A stretch of DNA of 64,000 nucleotides from Achromobacter dolens (GCF_902859745.1 NZ_CADIJW010000010.1:62001-126000), one strand, 5' to 3'; positions 1 to 9,648 are shown, numbered from the stretch's first letter. Notes: a model not told the origin generated them from the letters alone. Translations and numbers: made by a program.

Positions 1-1928
1 TGCCGCTGATCGTGATCTTCACGCTCGACGCGCACATCAACGAAAACGGCCCCAAGCAGTTCCAGGGCATGGAGCGCTACGAGGCCCGCAAGGCCGTGGT
101 GGCCCAACTGGAAGCCGAAGGCTACCTGGTCAAGGTCGAGCCGCACAAGATGATGCAGCCCAAGGGCGACCGCACCGGCGTCGTGCTCGAGCCCATGCTG
201 ACCGACCAGTGGTTCGTCGCCATGAGCAAGCCGGCCCCCGAGGGCACGCTCAACCCGGGCAAGAGCATCACCGAAGTGGCGCTGGAGGTCGTCGCCGACG
301 GCCGCATCCAGTTCTACCCGGACAACTGGACCACCATCTACAACCAGTGGCTCAACAACATCCAGGACTGGTGCATTTCGCGCCAACTGTGGTGGGGCCA
401 CCAGATTCCCGCCTGGTACTCGGATGACGGCCAGGTGTTCGTCGCGCACGATGAGGCCGAAGCCGTCCAGCAGGCCCGCGCCGCCGGCGTCACCGGCGAA
501 CTCAAGCGCGATCCGGATGTGCTGGACACGTGGTTCTCGTCGGGCCTGGTGCCCTTCACCACGCTTGGCTGGCCCGACAAGACGGCCGACCTGGCGCGCT
601 ACCTGCCGTCCAGCGTGCTGGTCACCGGCTTTGACATCATCTTCTTCTGGGTCGCGCGCATGGTCATGCTGACCACGCACCTGACCGGCCAGATCCCGTT
701 CAAGCACGTCTACGTGCACGGCCTGATCCGCGACGCCGACGGCCAGAAGATGAGCAAGTCCAAGGGCAACACGCTGGATCCGGTCGACCTGATCGACGGC
801 ATCGACCTGGACGGCCTGGTGGCCAAGCGCACCTACGGCCTGATGAATCCCAAGCAGGCCGGCGCCATCGAAAAGGCCACGCGCCGCCAGTACCCGGACG
901 GCATTCCCGCCTTCGGCACCGACGCACTGCGCTTCACCATGGCCGCCTACGCGACCCTGGGCCGCAACATCAACTTCGACCTGAAGCGTTGCGAGGGCTA
1001 TCGCAACTTCTGCAACAAGCTCTGGAACGCCACCCGTTTCGTGCTGATGAACACCGAAGGCCACGACCTGACCGGTCCGGACGCGGGCGAAACCTCGTTC
1101 GTCGACCGCTGGATCGTCAGCCAGCTACAGGCGCTGGAAGCCGAGGTGGCCCGCGGCTTCGCCGACTACCGTTTCGACAACGTGGCCAACGCGCTGTACC
1201 GCTACGTCTGGGACGAATACTGCGACTGGTACCTGGAACTGGCCAAGGTGCAGATCCAGACCGGCACGCCGGCCCAGCAACTGGGCACGCGCCGCACGCT
1301 GATCCGCGTGCTGGAAGGCGTGCTGCGCCTGGCCCACCCGATCATTCCGTTCATCACGGAAGAGCTGTGGCAGAAGGTCTCGGTGGTGGCCGGCAAGCGC
1401 AAGCAAGGCGTGGCAGACAGTGTCAGCGTGCAGCCGTACCCGCAGGCCAATCCGGCCGCCGTGGACACCGCCGCCGAAGCCGACGTGGCCGAACTGAAGG
1501 CCCAGGTCGAGGCCGTGCGCGCGCTGCGCGGCGAGATGAACCTGTCGCCGGCGCAGAAAGTGCCGCTGTGCGCCCAGGGCGACGCGCCCACGCTGACGCG
1601 CAACGCCCCCTACCTGGCCGCGCTGGCCAAGCTCAGCCAGGTGGACGTGCTGGACGCCCTGCCCGACGCTGGCGCGCCGGTGCAGGTGGTGGGCGCCAGC
1701 CGCCTGATGTTGCATGTCGAGATCGACGTGGCCGCCGAGCGCGTGCGCCTGGACAAGGAAATCGCCCGCCTGGAAGGCGAGATCGCCAAGGCCAACGGCA
1801 AGCTGTCCAACGCCAGCTTCGTTGAACGCGCCCCGGCCGCCGTGGTCGAGCAGGAAAAGGCCCGCCTGGCTCAATTCGGCGAGACGCTGCAGAAGGTGCG
1901 CGAACAGCGCGGCAAGCTGGGCAACTGA
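1..1928 (+). CDS. valS: Valyl-tRNA synthetase, C-terminal part (5' end outside window)
   Basis: This class I aminoacyl-tRNA synthetase charges tRNA-Val in the cytoplasm. The reading frame is open from the first complete codon at base 3, so the N-terminal third, including the HIGH motif, lies outside the window. The fragment keeps part of the editing/catalytic core, including a WWGH segment. The KMSKS loop is intact at 747-761. An anticodon-binding domain follows, and a C-terminal coiled-coil arm rich in Lys/Glu/Leu ends in GKLGN. The C-terminus is full length for bacterial ValRS. A strong intrinsic terminator follows 28 bases after the stop codon, so this is the last gene of its transcript. 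Confidence 0.97.
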   Translation, partial: PLIVIFTLDAHINENGPKQFQGMERYEARKAVVAQLEAEGYLVKVEPHKMMQPKGDRTGVVLEPMLTDQWFVAMSKPAPEGTLNPGKSITEVALEVVADGRIQFYPDNWTTIYNQWLNNIQDWCISRQLWWGHQIPAWYSDDGQVFVAHDEAEAVQQARAAGVTGELKRDPDVLDTWFSSGLVPFTTLGWPDKTADLARYLPSSVLVTGFDIIFFWVARMVMLTTHLTGQIPFKHVYVHGLIRDADGQKMSKSKGNTLDPVDLIDGIDLDGLVAKRTYGLMNPKQAGAIEKATRRQYPDGIPAFGTDALRFTMAAYATLGRNINFDLKRCEGYRNFCNKLWNATRFVLMNTEGHDLTGPDAGETSFVDRWIVSQLQALEAEVARGFADYRFDNVANALYRYVWDEYCDWYLELAKVQIQTGTPAQQLGTRRTLIRVLEGVLRLAHPIIPFITEELWQKVSVVAGKRKQGVADSVSVQPYPQANPAAVDTAAEADVAELKAQVEAVRALRGEMNLSPAQKVPLCAQGDAPTLTRNAPYLAALAKLSQVDVLDALPDAGAPVQVVGASRLMLHVEIDVAAERVRLDKEIARLEGEIAKANGKLSNASFVERAPAAVVEQEKARLAQFGETLQKVREQRGKLGN

Positions 1929-1955
1929 TCGCCCGGCAATGCGTTCATGCAAAGG

Positions 1956-1983
1956 GCCCCGGATCCTCTCCGGGGCTTTTTTT
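1956..1983 (+). terminator. Intrinsic terminator of valS
   Basis: An 8-bp perfect stem (GCCCCGGA paired with TCCGGGGC, 5-base loop) is followed directly by seven T residues. It lies just after the valS stop, before a convergent minus-strand gene. Confidence 0.9.
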
Positions 1984-2005
1984 CGCGCGGCCTGATCGCA
2001 TCGGC

Positions 2006-3295
2006 CTATACGCCGCCGTCGGTCATCCGGTACCAGGTGACCACGGCGTTCACGTACAGGCGGCGCAGTCCATAGAGCGGAAACGGCTTTACGGGCGACA
2101 ACGGCACCGGCAGCGCCTTGGCGTCGCCGCTGACGAGGTACTGCGCCATGGCGCGGCCCATGCTGGTCTGCAGGCCCACGCCGCGCCCCTGGCAGCCGAT
2201 ATCCACCAGCAGCCCGGGCTGCGGCTCGTGCAGGTGCGGCAGATAGTCGCGGGTGATGGCCACGCGGCCGCACCAGCGGTACTCGAACGGCGTGCCGGCC
2301 ACCTGCGGGAACATCTTCACCATCACCCGTTCCAGGTGGGCCCAGTCCTGCGGCCCCTTGGGCTCGCGGAAGGGCCCACGCCCGCCCATCAGCAGGCGGC
2401 CCTGGTGGTCCAGGCGAAAATACAGCAGCAGGTTGCGGGTATCGGACGTGACGTGGCCTTCCGGAAAGATGCCTGCGCGCAGGCGCTCCGGCAGCGGCGT
2501 GGTGGCGACCTGGAAGGTATTGGCGTCGATGATCGAGGTCTTCAAGCCCGGCAGCAGATCGGCGCCGTAGGCGTTGGTGCACATCACCACGCGGTCGGCG
2601 GTCACGCTGGCGCCGCCGGGAGTCGTGGCGGTCCACTTGCCGCCGTCGCGCTTCAGACCGGTGACTGGCGTGTCGGTATGAATCACGGCGCCGGCATTCA
2701 GGGCGGCGCGGGCCAGTCCGCGCGCATAGCTCAGCGGCTGCACCGCGCCCGCGCGGCGGTCGACCCAGCCGCCCAGGTAGCGGTCGGCCCCGATCAGCCG
2801 CGCCACCTCGGCCCGGTCCAACGGCTGCGCGTCGGCGCCATGGCGCGCCCATTGCGCGGCGCGGGCGTGCGCCAGTTCCAGCGCGGCGGGATTGTGCGCG
2901 CCCTGGATCCACCCCCTGCGCACATGCGGCACGTCCATGGCATGCCGTTCGATCAGGTTGAACACCGCGTCGGCGGTGGCGCCAGCGAAGCGCACCAGGC
3001 GTTCGCCGCGCTCGGCGCCGAACATCGAAACGAGCGCATCGGGATCGTACTTGAGGCCGGGAATGACCTGGCCGCCGTTGCGCCCCGAGCCCCCGAAGCC
3101 GATCTCGCGCGCTTCCAGCAGCACCACCCGCACGCCCTGCTCGGCCAGGTGCAGCGCGGTGCTCAGGCCGGCGTAGCCGCCGCCCACCACCAGCACGTCG
3201 GCCTGCTCGGACTGCGTCAGCGGCTGCGTGTCCGGCGGCGGCGCCGCGGTGGCGGCCCAGAGCGACGGGGAAAGCGGAAACGGCGTCTGCGACAT
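2006..3295 (-). CDS. FAD-dependent amine/amino-acid oxidoreductase (DAO family, PuuB-like)
   Basis: A 429-aa member of the glycine/D-amino-acid oxidase family. The dinucleotide-binding motif GGGYAG lies at residues 38-43, followed by an FAD-contacting segment rich in Gly/Ser (GGSGRNGGQ). The closest recognisable family is gamma-glutamylputrescine oxidase PuuB, which oxidises the amine to an aldehyde with release of ammonia and peroxide. It starts only 9 bases after the stop of the transporter ATPase and is the last gene of the operon. The transporter therefore probably imports its substrate or a precursor. The PuuR-like regulator at the head of the operon supports an amine or polyamine role, but the exact substrate cannot be read from the sequence. 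Confidence 0.85.
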   Translation of the reverse strand: MSQTPFPLSPSLWAATAAPPPDTQPLTQSEQADVLVVGGGYAGLSTALHLAEQGVRVVLLEAREIGFGGSGRNGGQVIPGLKYDPDALVSMFGAERGERLVRFAGATADAVFNLIERHAMDVPHVRRGWIQGAHNPAALELAHARAAQWARHGADAQPLDRAEVARLIGADRYLGGWVDRRAGAVQPLSYARGLARAALNAGAVIHTDTPVTGLKRDGGKWTATTPGGASVTADRVVMCTNAYGADLLPGLKTSIIDANTFQVATTPLPERLRAGIFPEGHVTSDTRNLLLYFRLDHQGRLLMGGRGPFREPKGPQDWAHLERVMVKMFPQVAGTPFEYRWCGRVAITRDYLPHLHEPQPGLLVDIGCQGRGVGLQTSMGRAMAQYLVSGDAKALPVPLSPVKPFPLYGLRRLYVNAVVTWYRMTDGGV

Positions 3296-3304
3296 GATGG
3301 TTCC

Positions 3305-4036
3305 TCACATGGGATGCAGCACGCGGCGCAGGAAATCCTGCGTGCGCGGGTGCTGCGGCTGATTCAGCACTTCACGGGCGGCGCCCTGCTCCACCATCAC
3401 GCCGCCGTCAAAGAACATGACGCGGTCGGCAACCTCGCGCGCGAAGCTCATCTCGTGCGTCACGACGACCATGGTCATGCCGGCCTCGGCCAGCTTGCGC
3501 ATCACGCCCAGCACGTCGCCCACCAGCTCGGGGTCGAGCGCCGAGGTCGGTTCGTCGAACAGGATCGCCTTCGGCTGCATCGCCAGGGCCCGCGCGATCG
3601 CCACGCGCTGCTGCTGGCCGCCGGACAGTTGCGGCGGATGGGCATCGGCCTTGTCGGCCAGGCCGACACTGGCGAGCAATTCACGGCCGCGCTCCAGCGC
3701 CTGCGCGCGCGGCTCGCCCTTCACGTAGATCGGACCTTCCACCACGTTCTCCAGCGCGGTGCGATGCGGGAACAGGTTGAAGCGCTGGAACACCATCGCC
3801 ACCTGCGTGCGGATGGAAACGATGGAGGCCGCATCGCAGTCCACCAGTTCGCCATCCACGGTGATGCGGCCGGCGTTGTAGCGCTCCAGCCCGTTGATGC
3901 AGCGCAGGATGGTGGACTTGCCCGAGCCGGACGGCCCGATCACGCATACGACTTCGCCCTTGCTGACCGAGGCATCGATGCCCTTGAGCACCTCCAGCGA
4001 CCCGAAGCTCTTGCGCACGCCCTTGAGTTCGATCAT
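3305..4036 (-). CDS. Polar amino-acid ABC transporter ATPase
   Basis: A 243-aa ATP-binding subunit of the polar amino-acid uptake family (GlnQ/HisP type). It has Walker [10 protein letters not shown] at residues 34-42, signature LSGGQ at 137-141 and Walker B ending in DE at 161-162. The start is the ATG at 4036, which overlaps the permease stop by four bases (ATGA) and implies translational coupling. Longer open sequence upstream in the same frame belongs to the permease region and is not coding in this frame. The subunit powers import through the permease encoded immediately upstream. Confidence 0.95.
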   Translation of the reverse strand: MIELKGVRKSFGSLEVLKGIDASVSKGEVVCVIGPSGSGKSTILRCINGLERYNAGRITVDGELVDCDAASIVSIRTQVAMVFQRFNLFPHRTALENVVEGPIYVKGEPRAQALERGRELLASVGLADKADAHPPQLSGGQQQRVAIARALAMQPKAILFDEPTSALDPELVGDVLGVMRKLAEAGMTMVVVTHEMSFAREVADRVMFFDGGVMVEQGAAREVLNQPQHPRTQDFLRRVLHPM

Positions 4037-4698
4037 TTGGCGGCACTCCTCTTTTCCAGATGCCGCACCAGCAGGATCAGCGGCACGCACATCACCAGGT
4101 ACATCAGCGCCACCAGCGAGAACACGGTGGCGTTCTTGAACGTCGACACGGCGATCAGCTTGCCTTGCAGGGCAAGCTCGGCCACCGTGATGGTGGACGC
4201 CTGCGACGAGTCCTTGAGCATCATGATCATGATGTTGCCGTAGGGCGGCAGCACGATCTTGACGGCCTGCGGCAGCACCACGCGGCGCATGGTCATGCTC
4301 CAGCTCATGCCCATCGCCATGGCCGCCTCGATCTGGCCGCGGTCGATGGCCTCGATGCCGGCGCGGAAGTTCTCGGCCTGGTAGGCCGAGTAGGCAATGC
4401 CCAGCCCGATGATGGCCGCCTGCACCGCCGTCAGCGCGATGCCCATGTCCGGCATCACGAAATAGATGTAGAACAGCAGCACGATGATCGGGATGCCGCG
4501 CAGCAGGTTGATCACGCCCGCGCTGAACTTGGACAGGTATTTGTTGCCGGAGACGCGCATCAGCGCCCACACCAGCCCCAGCAGCGTGGACAGGACCAGC
4601 GACCCGAGCGTCACCAGGATGGTGAGCTTGGCGCCCTGCAACAGGATCGGCAGGTATTCCGCCGCGTCTTTGAAGAATTCCGTCATGACTCGAATCAC
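4033..4698 (-). CDS. Polar amino-acid ABC transporter permease
   Basis: A 221-aa inner-membrane permease of the HisM/GlnP family. It has hydrophobic helices near residues 18-45 and 60-110 and again near the C-terminus. A typical EAA-type loop lies around residues 114-135 ([20 protein letters not shown]). The upstream-most start is a GTG at 4698. An ATG at 4686 is equally plausible, and neither has a textbook Shine-Dalgarno sequence. It ends in a four-base overlap with the ATPase. A single permease gene suggests it works as a homodimer. A GC-rich hairpin separates it from the binding-protein gene, probably lowering its expression relative to that gene. Confidence 0.93.
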   Translation of the reverse strand: MIRVMTEFFKDAAEYLPILLQGAKLTILVTLGSLVLSTLLGLVWALMRVSGNKYLSKFSAGVINLLRGIPIIVLLFYIYFVMPDMGIALTAVQAAIIGLGIAYSAYQAENFRAGIEAIDRGQIEAAMAMGMSWSMTMRRVVLPQAVKIVLPPYGNIMIMMLKDSSQASTITVAELALQGKLIAVSTFKNATVFSLVALMYLVMCVPLILLVRHLEKRSAAK

Positions 4699-4740
4699 CC
4701 CAACTGGGCCGCCTCCGGAAACCCCGGACGCGGCCGGTCC

Positions 4741-4756
4741 GCGCGCCAGGGCGCGC
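4741..4756 (-). other. Intra-operon GC hairpin between binding protein and permease
   Basis: A 7-bp perfect stem (GCGCGCC/GGCGCGC, two-base loop) without a T tract lies in the 107-base gap. Such hairpins often stabilise the upstream binding-protein mRNA. That role is inferred here. Confidence 0.4.
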
Positions 4757-4805
4757 AGTCCGGGCGGACGCCTGCCGCGGCGCCACGCCCGCCATCAAAC
4801 GGCCG

Positions 4806-5558
4806 TCAGCCGCCCAGCCCCCACTTCTTCAGGATCTGGTCGATGGCGCCATCGGCCTTGAGCTTGGCCAGCGCCTTGTTGATGCGTTCGAGCAAGGCGG
4901 TGTCGTCCTTGCGCGTGGCCAGGCCCAGGCTGCCCATGACGGTGGGCTGGTAGGACTGCGCCATCTTCAGGTTGGGATAGTTGCCCTGGGTCAGGATGTA
5001 GGCGGCGATGGGATAGTCCATGAACCCGCCCTGGATGCGGCCGGCGTTGGCGTCGCGCATCATGTCCGGCGGATTGTCGTAGAGCTTCACCTCCTTGAAC
5101 ACGCCGCTCTTCTGGATCGGCTCGACAAAGGCGGTGCCGACCTGCACCCCCACCGTCATGCCCTTCATGTCGGCGAATGACTTGTATTCCTTGTTGTCGC
5201 TCTTGAGCACCATCAGGCCTTCGCCATAGCGATAGACCGGCTCCGAGAAACTCACCACCTGCTGGCGCTGCGGCGTGATGAACATGGCCGCCGAGACGAT
5301 GTCGATGCGCTTGGAAGTCAGCGAACCGATCAGCGCCGAAAACGCCATGGGCTCGATCTGCACCTCGAAGCCAGCCTCCTTGCCGACCGCTTTCACAATA
5401 TCGACCATCACCCCTTCGATGGAGTTGGTCTTGGTGTCAAGAAAAGTGAACGGACTGCCGGTGGGCGTGGATCCCACCTTCAACACCGTCTGGGCCTGCG
5501 CGGCCGTGGCCGTGGACAATGCTGCGAATACAGAGACAACCAGAGTCTTGAATTTCAT
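4806..5558 (-). CDS. Periplasmic polar amino-acid/amine-binding protein
   Basis: A 250-aa family 3 solute-binding protein. The first 22 or so residues form a classic signal peptide ending AAQAQ. The mature part carries the two-lobed fold typical of lysine/arginine/ornithine or glutamine receptors, with an ILKKWGL ending usual for the family. It captures substrate in the periplasm for the downstream permease and ATPase. It sits between the XRE-cupin regulator (91-base gap) and the permease. Ligand identity is not visible from sequence; the PuuB/PuuR-like neighbours suggest an amine or basic amino acid. Confidence 0.92.
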   Translation of the reverse strand: MKFKTLVVSVFAALSTATAAQAQTVLKVGSTPTGSPFTFLDTKTNSIEGVMVDIVKAVGKEAGFEVQIEPMAFSALIGSLTSKRIDIVSAAMFITPQRQQVVSFSEPVYRYGEGLMVLKSDNKEYKSFADMKGMTVGVQVGTAFVEPIQKSGVFKEVKLYDNPPDMMRDANAGRIQGGFMDYPIAAYILTQGNYPNLKMAQSYQPTVMGSLGLATRKDDTALLERINKALAKLKADGAIDQILKKWGLGG

Positions 5559-5648
5559 GACATTTCCTCATCTAGGCAAAGCGTTCCGGAGCGTGCCCGG
5601 AAGGCGGATGATCCCCAGTGTCATCGCGCCGATTCACTGCCCGCGCGC

Positions 5649-6323
5649 TCAAGGCGGCGGTTGCGTCGTATCCCCCGCGGCTTGATTGATATTCGAGATG
5701 GCCCAGATGACTTCGGTCACCTGCGAGCCGGGATTGCGCCAGCGCCGCGGCGTGCTGCTGGCATAGCAGAAACTGTCGCCCTCCTTGAGCAGCACGACGC
5801 GGTCGCCCACCCAGAGTTCGAGCGCGCCCTTGAGCACCACGCCGATCTGCTCGCCCTGCCCGGTCACGAACAGTTCGTTGCCGGTCGAGCCGCCGGGCTC
5901 GATGGTGGCGCGGCACAGGTCCATGCTGCGGCACGCGGGCGGCGTGTACATCTCCTTGACGATGCCTTTCTCGCGCAGGTCGATATAGCGGTGCGTGCCG
6001 GCGCGGGCGACGCGGCCGCCGTCCTCGCCTTCGGTGTGCTCGGCGTTGCGCAGCAAGGCGTTGACCGACACGCCGAACTCGCGCGCCAGTTGGTGCAGCG
6101 TCTTGACCGACGCGGAGCTCAGCCCGCGCTCGATCTGGCTGAGCAGCCCCAGCGACATGCCGCAGGCCTGCGCCACGTCCGCCAGCGAGCGGCCGTGCTG
6201 CTTGCGCAACTGGCGCAACTGCTGGCCCAGCCACATGTCGACGGCGGACTCAGGGCGACCCGCCGCCAGCGCTGGCTTGGAGAGCGCGGCGGCATCACGC
6301 GGCACGGGAGAGGATCGGCTCAT
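5649..6323 (-). CDS. XRE-family regulator with C-terminal cupin (PuuR-like)
   Basis: A 224-aa regulator. A helix-turn-helix of the Cro/CI type spans about residues 33-87 (LRKQHGRSLADVA, then GLLSQIERG). A small cupin domain follows at about 135-205 and probably binds the effector. PuuR and related regulators with this layout repress amine or amino-acid catabolic genes. It is the first gene before a transporter and a FAD oxidoreductase on the same strand. A 28-bp palindrome touches its start codon, which suggests autorepression. The ATG used has no Shine-Dalgarno sequence. A start at Met30 (6236) would lose only the low-complexity N-terminus. Confidence 0.88.
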   Translation of the reverse strand: MSRSSPVPRDAAALSKPALAAGRPESAVDMWLGQQLRQLRKQHGRSLADVAQACGMSLGLLSQIERGLSSASVKTLHQLAREFGVSVNALLRNAEHTEGEDGGRVARAGTHRYIDLREKGIVKEMYTPPACRSMDLCRATIEPGGSTGNELFVTGQGEQIGVVLKGALELWVGDRVVLLKEGDSFCYASSTPRRWRNPGSQVTEVIWAISNINQAAGDTTQPPP

Positions 6324-6324
6324 A

Positions 6325-6352
6325 TGAAAATTTCATTTTTATGTAATTTTCA
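6325..6352. promoter_or_regulatory. 28-bp palindrome abutting XRE-cupin gene, candidate operator
   Basis: The arms TGAAAATT and AATTTTCA, plus inner CAT/ATG, give 11 matching pairs out of 14. It lies one base upstream of the regulator's ATG in an AT-rich island and is the obvious candidate site for autoregulation. Confidence 0.6.
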
Positions 6353-6381
6353 ATACTAAGGAGCGCGCCGAGTCGCTACAA

Positions 6382-6399
6382 CCTAGGAGCATCCCTAGG
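6382..6399. repeat. Paired CCTAGG palindromes
   Basis: Two CCTAGG hexamers are separated by six bases, 59 to 76 bases upstream of the XRE-cupin start. This could be a hairpin or a second protein-binding site in the same promoter region. Confidence 0.4.
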
Positions 6400-6439
6400 C
6401 TGATCGGGTCTTGGAAAATGGGAAAAGGCTTGCGAAGAA

Positions 6440-6477
6440 AGCCGGCTTGAGTTGGGGGGGGGATGCGCCTGCCGGCT
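6440..6477 (-). other. Inverted repeat with C9 homopolymer loop after trmD
   Basis: A 7-bp inverted repeat (AGCCGGC/GCCGGCT) directly abuts the trmD stop. It encloses a run of nine G on the plus strand (6454-6462), which is nine C in the trmD transcript. It may act as a mRNA 3' structure. A T tract is not adjacent, so I do not call it a terminator. Confidence 0.4.
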
Positions 6478-7295
6478 CAGGAAGCCTTGGGCTTGGATCC
6501 GCGGCGGCGCTTGGCGGGCAGCGGCGGCAACGGCTCGCCGGCCAGCTCGGCCAGGAAGCGCTCGTCGGCGAGCGACAGCCACCCCTGGGCGCGGGCCGAC
6601 TCGATCAGCTCGGGACGTCGCGCAACGGTCAACGCCAGCGAGCGTTCACGGCGCCAGCGCGAGATGTTGGCATGGTGGCCGCTGAGCAGCGGCGCCGGCA
6701 CGGGCGCGCCCTCGTAGACTTCGGGGCGCGTGTAATGCGGGCTGTCCAGCAGGCCGGACAGCGTGTCGTTGAAGGAGTCCTGCAACGCGGAGTCGCCGTC
6801 GTTCAGCACGCCCGGCAACAGGCGCACCGCGGCGTCGATCACGGCCAGCGCCGCGATCTCGCCGCCGGACAAGACGAAGTCGCCCAGCGAGATTTCGTGG
6901 GTGACACAACGCTCGATGAAGCGCTGGTCGACCCCTTCGTAGCGACCGCAGATGAGAATCAGGCCGTCGCTGGCAGCCAGCGCCTCGGCGCCGGCCTGAT
7001 CGTAACGCTTGCCCACGGGCGCGAGCAGCGCCACCGGGGCCGGCCCCAGGCCTTGGGCCGCGCGCGCCGCCTGGGCGGCGCTGACGGCGGCTTCCAGCGG
7101 AGCCGCCATCATCACCATGCCGGGGCCGCCGCCATAGGGGCGGTCGTCCACGGTACGGTGGGGATCAGTGGTGAAATCTCGCGGATTCCACGCATGCAGC
7201 GCCCACCGGCCCTGGGCATGGGCCCGGCCGGTGACGCCGAAGTCGCGCACCACCCCGAACATCTCGGGAAAGAGCGTCACGACATCGATGCGCAT
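6477..7295 (-). CDS. trmD: tRNA (guanine37-N1)-methyltransferase
   Basis: A 272-aa SPOUT-class methyltransferase that makes m1G37 in tRNA and so prevents frameshifting. It begins [13 protein letters not shown] and keeps the SAM-binding knot segment with LSGGE and the preceding GRYEGVDQR. The length is normal, with a basic C-terminal tail (KRRRGSKPK). Its ATG overlaps the end of rimM at base 7295, so translation is coupled in the order rpsP-rimM-trmD. The gene rplS, which follows trmD in many bacteria, is not present here. Confidence 0.97.
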   Translation of the reverse strand: MRIDVVTLFPEMFGVVRDFGVTGRAHAQGRWALHAWNPRDFTTDPHRTVDDRPYGGGPGMVMMAAPLEAAVSAAQAARAAQGLGPAPVALLAPVGKRYDQAGAEALAASDGLILICGRYEGVDQRFIERCVTHEISLGDFVLSGGEIAALAVIDAAVRLLPGVLNDGDSALQDSFNDTLSGLLDSPHYTRPEVYEGAPVPAPLLSGHHANISRWRRERSLALTVARRPELIESARAQGWLSLADERFLAELAGEPLPPLPAKRRRGSKPKAS

Positions 7296-7912
7296 CAGAG
7301 ATCCGCGGGCCAGTCGCTGTCGATGCGGCGCGCGGCCAGATCGACGGCTTGGATGTGCGCGCGCACGAACGGAACGAGCATTTCGGCGGGCTTTCCCTTG
7401 GCGTTCAGCAAGGTTTCGGGGCCGTCGGCTCCGACCTTCTGGCGCAAGACCTTCAAGACGGCGTGAGCGCCGTTATCCAGGACCTCGTCCACCACGCCAA
7501 TGAGCGCGGCGTCGCCGTCCGCCGTGGTGTACAGCGAACAGCCAATGAGATCGACCCAGTAGTATTCGTCTTCCTCGGGCGCGGGGAAGGAACCCCGCGG
7601 CGCCTGCACGGAATAACCGCGCAGCGCTTCGGCCTGGTCGCGGTCGGCAATGCCGGCCAACTGGGCCACCACGGTGGCGCCCTGCGAACGGACTTGCACG
7701 ACCTTGTATGCGACGGGCGCAGACGCGACAGCGCCCCGCGCCAATTCAGGCACAGGGCGAGTCAACCACCATTGAGAAGCTGAGAGCAGCACTTCGGCAT
7801 TGGCCGAATGCGGCTGCACCTTGACCCAGCCTTTCACACCGTAGGCCGCACTGATGCGGCCCAACTCGATCAAGTCCGCAGGCGCCGCGTTGGAATGTGC
7901 GGCATCAGACAT
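7295..7912 (-). CDS. rimM: 16S rRNA processing protein RimM
   Basis: A 205-aa 30S maturation factor that binds ribosomal protein S19 and assists 16S processing. The N-terminal RimM domain ([17 protein letters not shown]) is followed by a PRC-barrel domain with [11 protein letters not shown] and a C-terminal [11 protein letters not shown]. It sits between rpsP (67-base gap) and trmD (one-base overlap), the usual ribosome-maturation operon. The N-terminus carries a short extra Ala-rich stretch before the conserved region. Confidence 0.97.
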   Translation of the reverse strand: MSDAAHSNAAPADLIELGRISAAYGVKGWVKVQPHSANAEVLLSASQWWLTRPVPELARGAVASAPVAYKVVQVRSQGATVVAQLAGIADRDQAEALRGYSVQAPRGSFPAPEEDEYYWVDLIGCSLYTTADGDAALIGVVDEVLDNGAHAVLKVLRQKVGADGPETLLNAKGKPAEMLVPFVRAHIQAVDLAARRIDSDWPADL

Positions 7913-7979
7913 GTATCGGGCTATCGGTTTCGTACAGCGTAGCTAGAAACTAGCAGGGTTCAGGCGTGCGACGCAGGCA

Positions 7980-8240
7980 TTAAGCCGCGGCGGAAACCTT
8001 GGCCGAGTAGTCCTTGACCAGACGCTCGACGGCCGGCGACAGCTGGGCGCCGTTGCTGGTCCAGTGTTGCACGCGATCCAGCGCGATGCGCAGGTTTTCC
8101 GCGCCTTCGTTGCCGACGGGGTTGTAGAAACCCACGCGCTCGATGAAACGGCCGTCGCGACGGTTACGCGAATCGGTGGCCACCAGGTTGTAGAACGGAC
8201 GCTTCTTGGACCCACCGCGGGCCAGGCGAATCACCACCAT
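7980..8240 (-). CDS. rpsP: 30S ribosomal protein S16
   Basis: An 86-aa protein with the diagnostic start [18 protein letters not shown] and the ERVGFYNP segment. It is a structural protein of the small subunit and the first gene of the rpsP-rimM-trmD operon. A good sigma-70 promoter lies 36-65 bases upstream of the start codon. Confidence 0.98.
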   Translation of the reverse strand: MVVIRLARGGSKKRPFYNLVATDSRNRRDGRFIERVGFYNPVGNEGAENLRIALDRVQHWTSNGAQLSPAVERLVKDYSAKVSAAA

Positions 8241-8275
8241 AGGTAATCCCTTGAATTAGTTGTGAAAAACGGGAA

Positions 8276-8305
8276 ATTCTAGCACTTAAACAAGCCGACT
8301 GGCAA
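8276..8305 (-). promoter_or_regulatory. Sigma-70 promoter of rpsP operon
   Basis: On the minus strand, TTGCCA (8305-8300) and TAGAAT (8281-8276) are separated by 18 bases, each matching consensus at five of six positions. Predicted transcription starts near 8269. The rest of the 8241-8733 gap shows no gene; it is GC-rich with only weak hairpins. Confidence 0.7.
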
Positions 8306-8733
8306 ATGCGCATGCTGAATATCGGAAGGCGCGGCGCGATTTATACGCGAAAACACCACATATGCACCACATACGGGTATTCTACAAAATCCGGGCCGGA
8401 GCCCGCCGCAGACAGAGTGTAGCCCGTCACGGGCCGCCGTGCTGCGGCGGGGCGCATGAAAATCGCCCGGCGGCGTTGCCGTCCGGGGCGCGCCGCCCGA
8501 CCGGCACCCTTTGCAAGTGCGTGTGAAGCATTTCCCCGATTGGAGAGATCGGAATGTCATCCTACGCCACATCCGCAAGCCCGCTCCCCCCGGCCGCGCC
8601 GCAACGGCGTCGCCCCTCCACGCCCTCACGCACCGCATGCCCGCGCGAACGTCCCCGTTTTCGCAGGGGCTGATCGCGCCCTGTTTCTCCCCAGCGTTTT
8701 CCCACAACTTCCTCTACCGGAGGGTGCTACACC

Positions 8734-9315
8734 ATGAAGAACCGTAAAACTGTCTTCACCCCTGTCGCGCGCCTGGCGGCAACAGGTTTGCTGGCGGGCA
8801 TGCTGGCGCTGCCGATGGCGGCCCAGGCCCGGGTGGTCGGCGCCGCGTTGACCACCGCCACCGGCAAGGTCACCGCGGTGGATCCCGCCACCCGCACCAT
8901 CACCCTGCAGGGCGCCAATGGCAACGTAGTGGATATCCAGGCCGGACCTAACGTGCGCAACTTCAAGCAAATCAAGCCGGGCGATTCGCTTACGCTGGAC
9001 TATTACGAATCGGTCGCCATCGACGTGCGGCGCGCGGGTTCCGGCGCGCCGGAGGTGGTCACCGAGACCGCCGCCACGCGTAGCGCCAAGGGCGCCAAGC
9101 CGGGTGGCGCGATGGGCCGGCAGACCACCATCACCGCGGAAATCTGGCACATCAACAAGAGCGCCAATCTCGTGACACTGAAGGGTCCGCAAGGCGGCCT
9201 GCGCACGATCCAGGTGCAGGACCCCGCCTTGCAGGCCCGGTTGGCGCAGCTCAAGGAAGGCGACCTGGTGGACTTCACCATCACGCAAGCCGTGGCAGCG
9301 GCGATTCATAAATAA
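8734..9315 (+). CDS. Small exported protein of unknown function
   Basis: A 193-aa protein with a clear signal peptide: two Lys/Arg pairs, a hydrophobic stretch LAATGLLAGMLALP and a cleavage site after AQA near residue 31. The mature part has two short repeats of an alternating beta-type pattern, VTAVDPATRTITLQGANG and INKSANLVTLKGPQG. Each is followed by a statement of the type VDIQAGPNVRNFKQIKPGD or IQVQDPALQARLAQLKEGD. This points to a duplicated beta-barrel (OB-like) domain in the periplasm. A GGAGG site lies 11 bases before the ATG. I do not recognise a function. It is monocistronic, with its own bidirectional terminator. Confidence 0.8.
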   Translation: MKNRKTVFTPVARLAATGLLAGMLALPMAAQARVVGAALTTATGKVTAVDPATRTITLQGANGNVVDIQAGPNVRNFKQIKPGDSLTLDYYESVAIDVRRAGSGAPEVVTETAATRSAKGAKPGGAMGRQTTITAEIWHINKSANLVTLKGPQGGLRTIQVQDPALQARLAQLKEGDLVDFTITQAVAAAIHK

Positions 9316-9333
9316 GGCGCGACGAGCGCCGAC

Positions 9334-9368
9334 AAAAAAGGCCAGCCTGGGGAGAGGCTGGCCTTTTT
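9334..9368. terminator. Bidirectional intrinsic terminator
   Basis: A 9-bp perfect stem (GGCCAGCCT/AGGCTGGCC, six-base loop) is flanked by six A on the left and five T on the right. It serves both the plus-strand exported-protein gene and the convergent TusA-like/alaS transcript. Confidence 0.9.
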
Positions 9369-9392
9369 CATGTGTCGCGCGCAACTGCGTGG

Positions 9393-9648
9393 CTAGCGGC
9401 GGCGCAGGAAATGCACGCCGCGACCGTCGGCCTCGTGTTGCGCGACCAGCACGTTGCCGGTCTGGCGCGAAAAGGCCTGGAAATCGCGGATGGCGTTGCG
9501 GTCGGTGGTGACGACACGCAGCACCTGCCCGCTTTCCATCTGCGCCAGGGCCTTCTTGGCGCGCAGGATGGGCAAGGGGCAGGTCAGGCCGCTGGCATCC
9601 ACCTCCTGGTCGAACGACGGCGCCGTGGCGCCTGACGCGTTGTCTATG

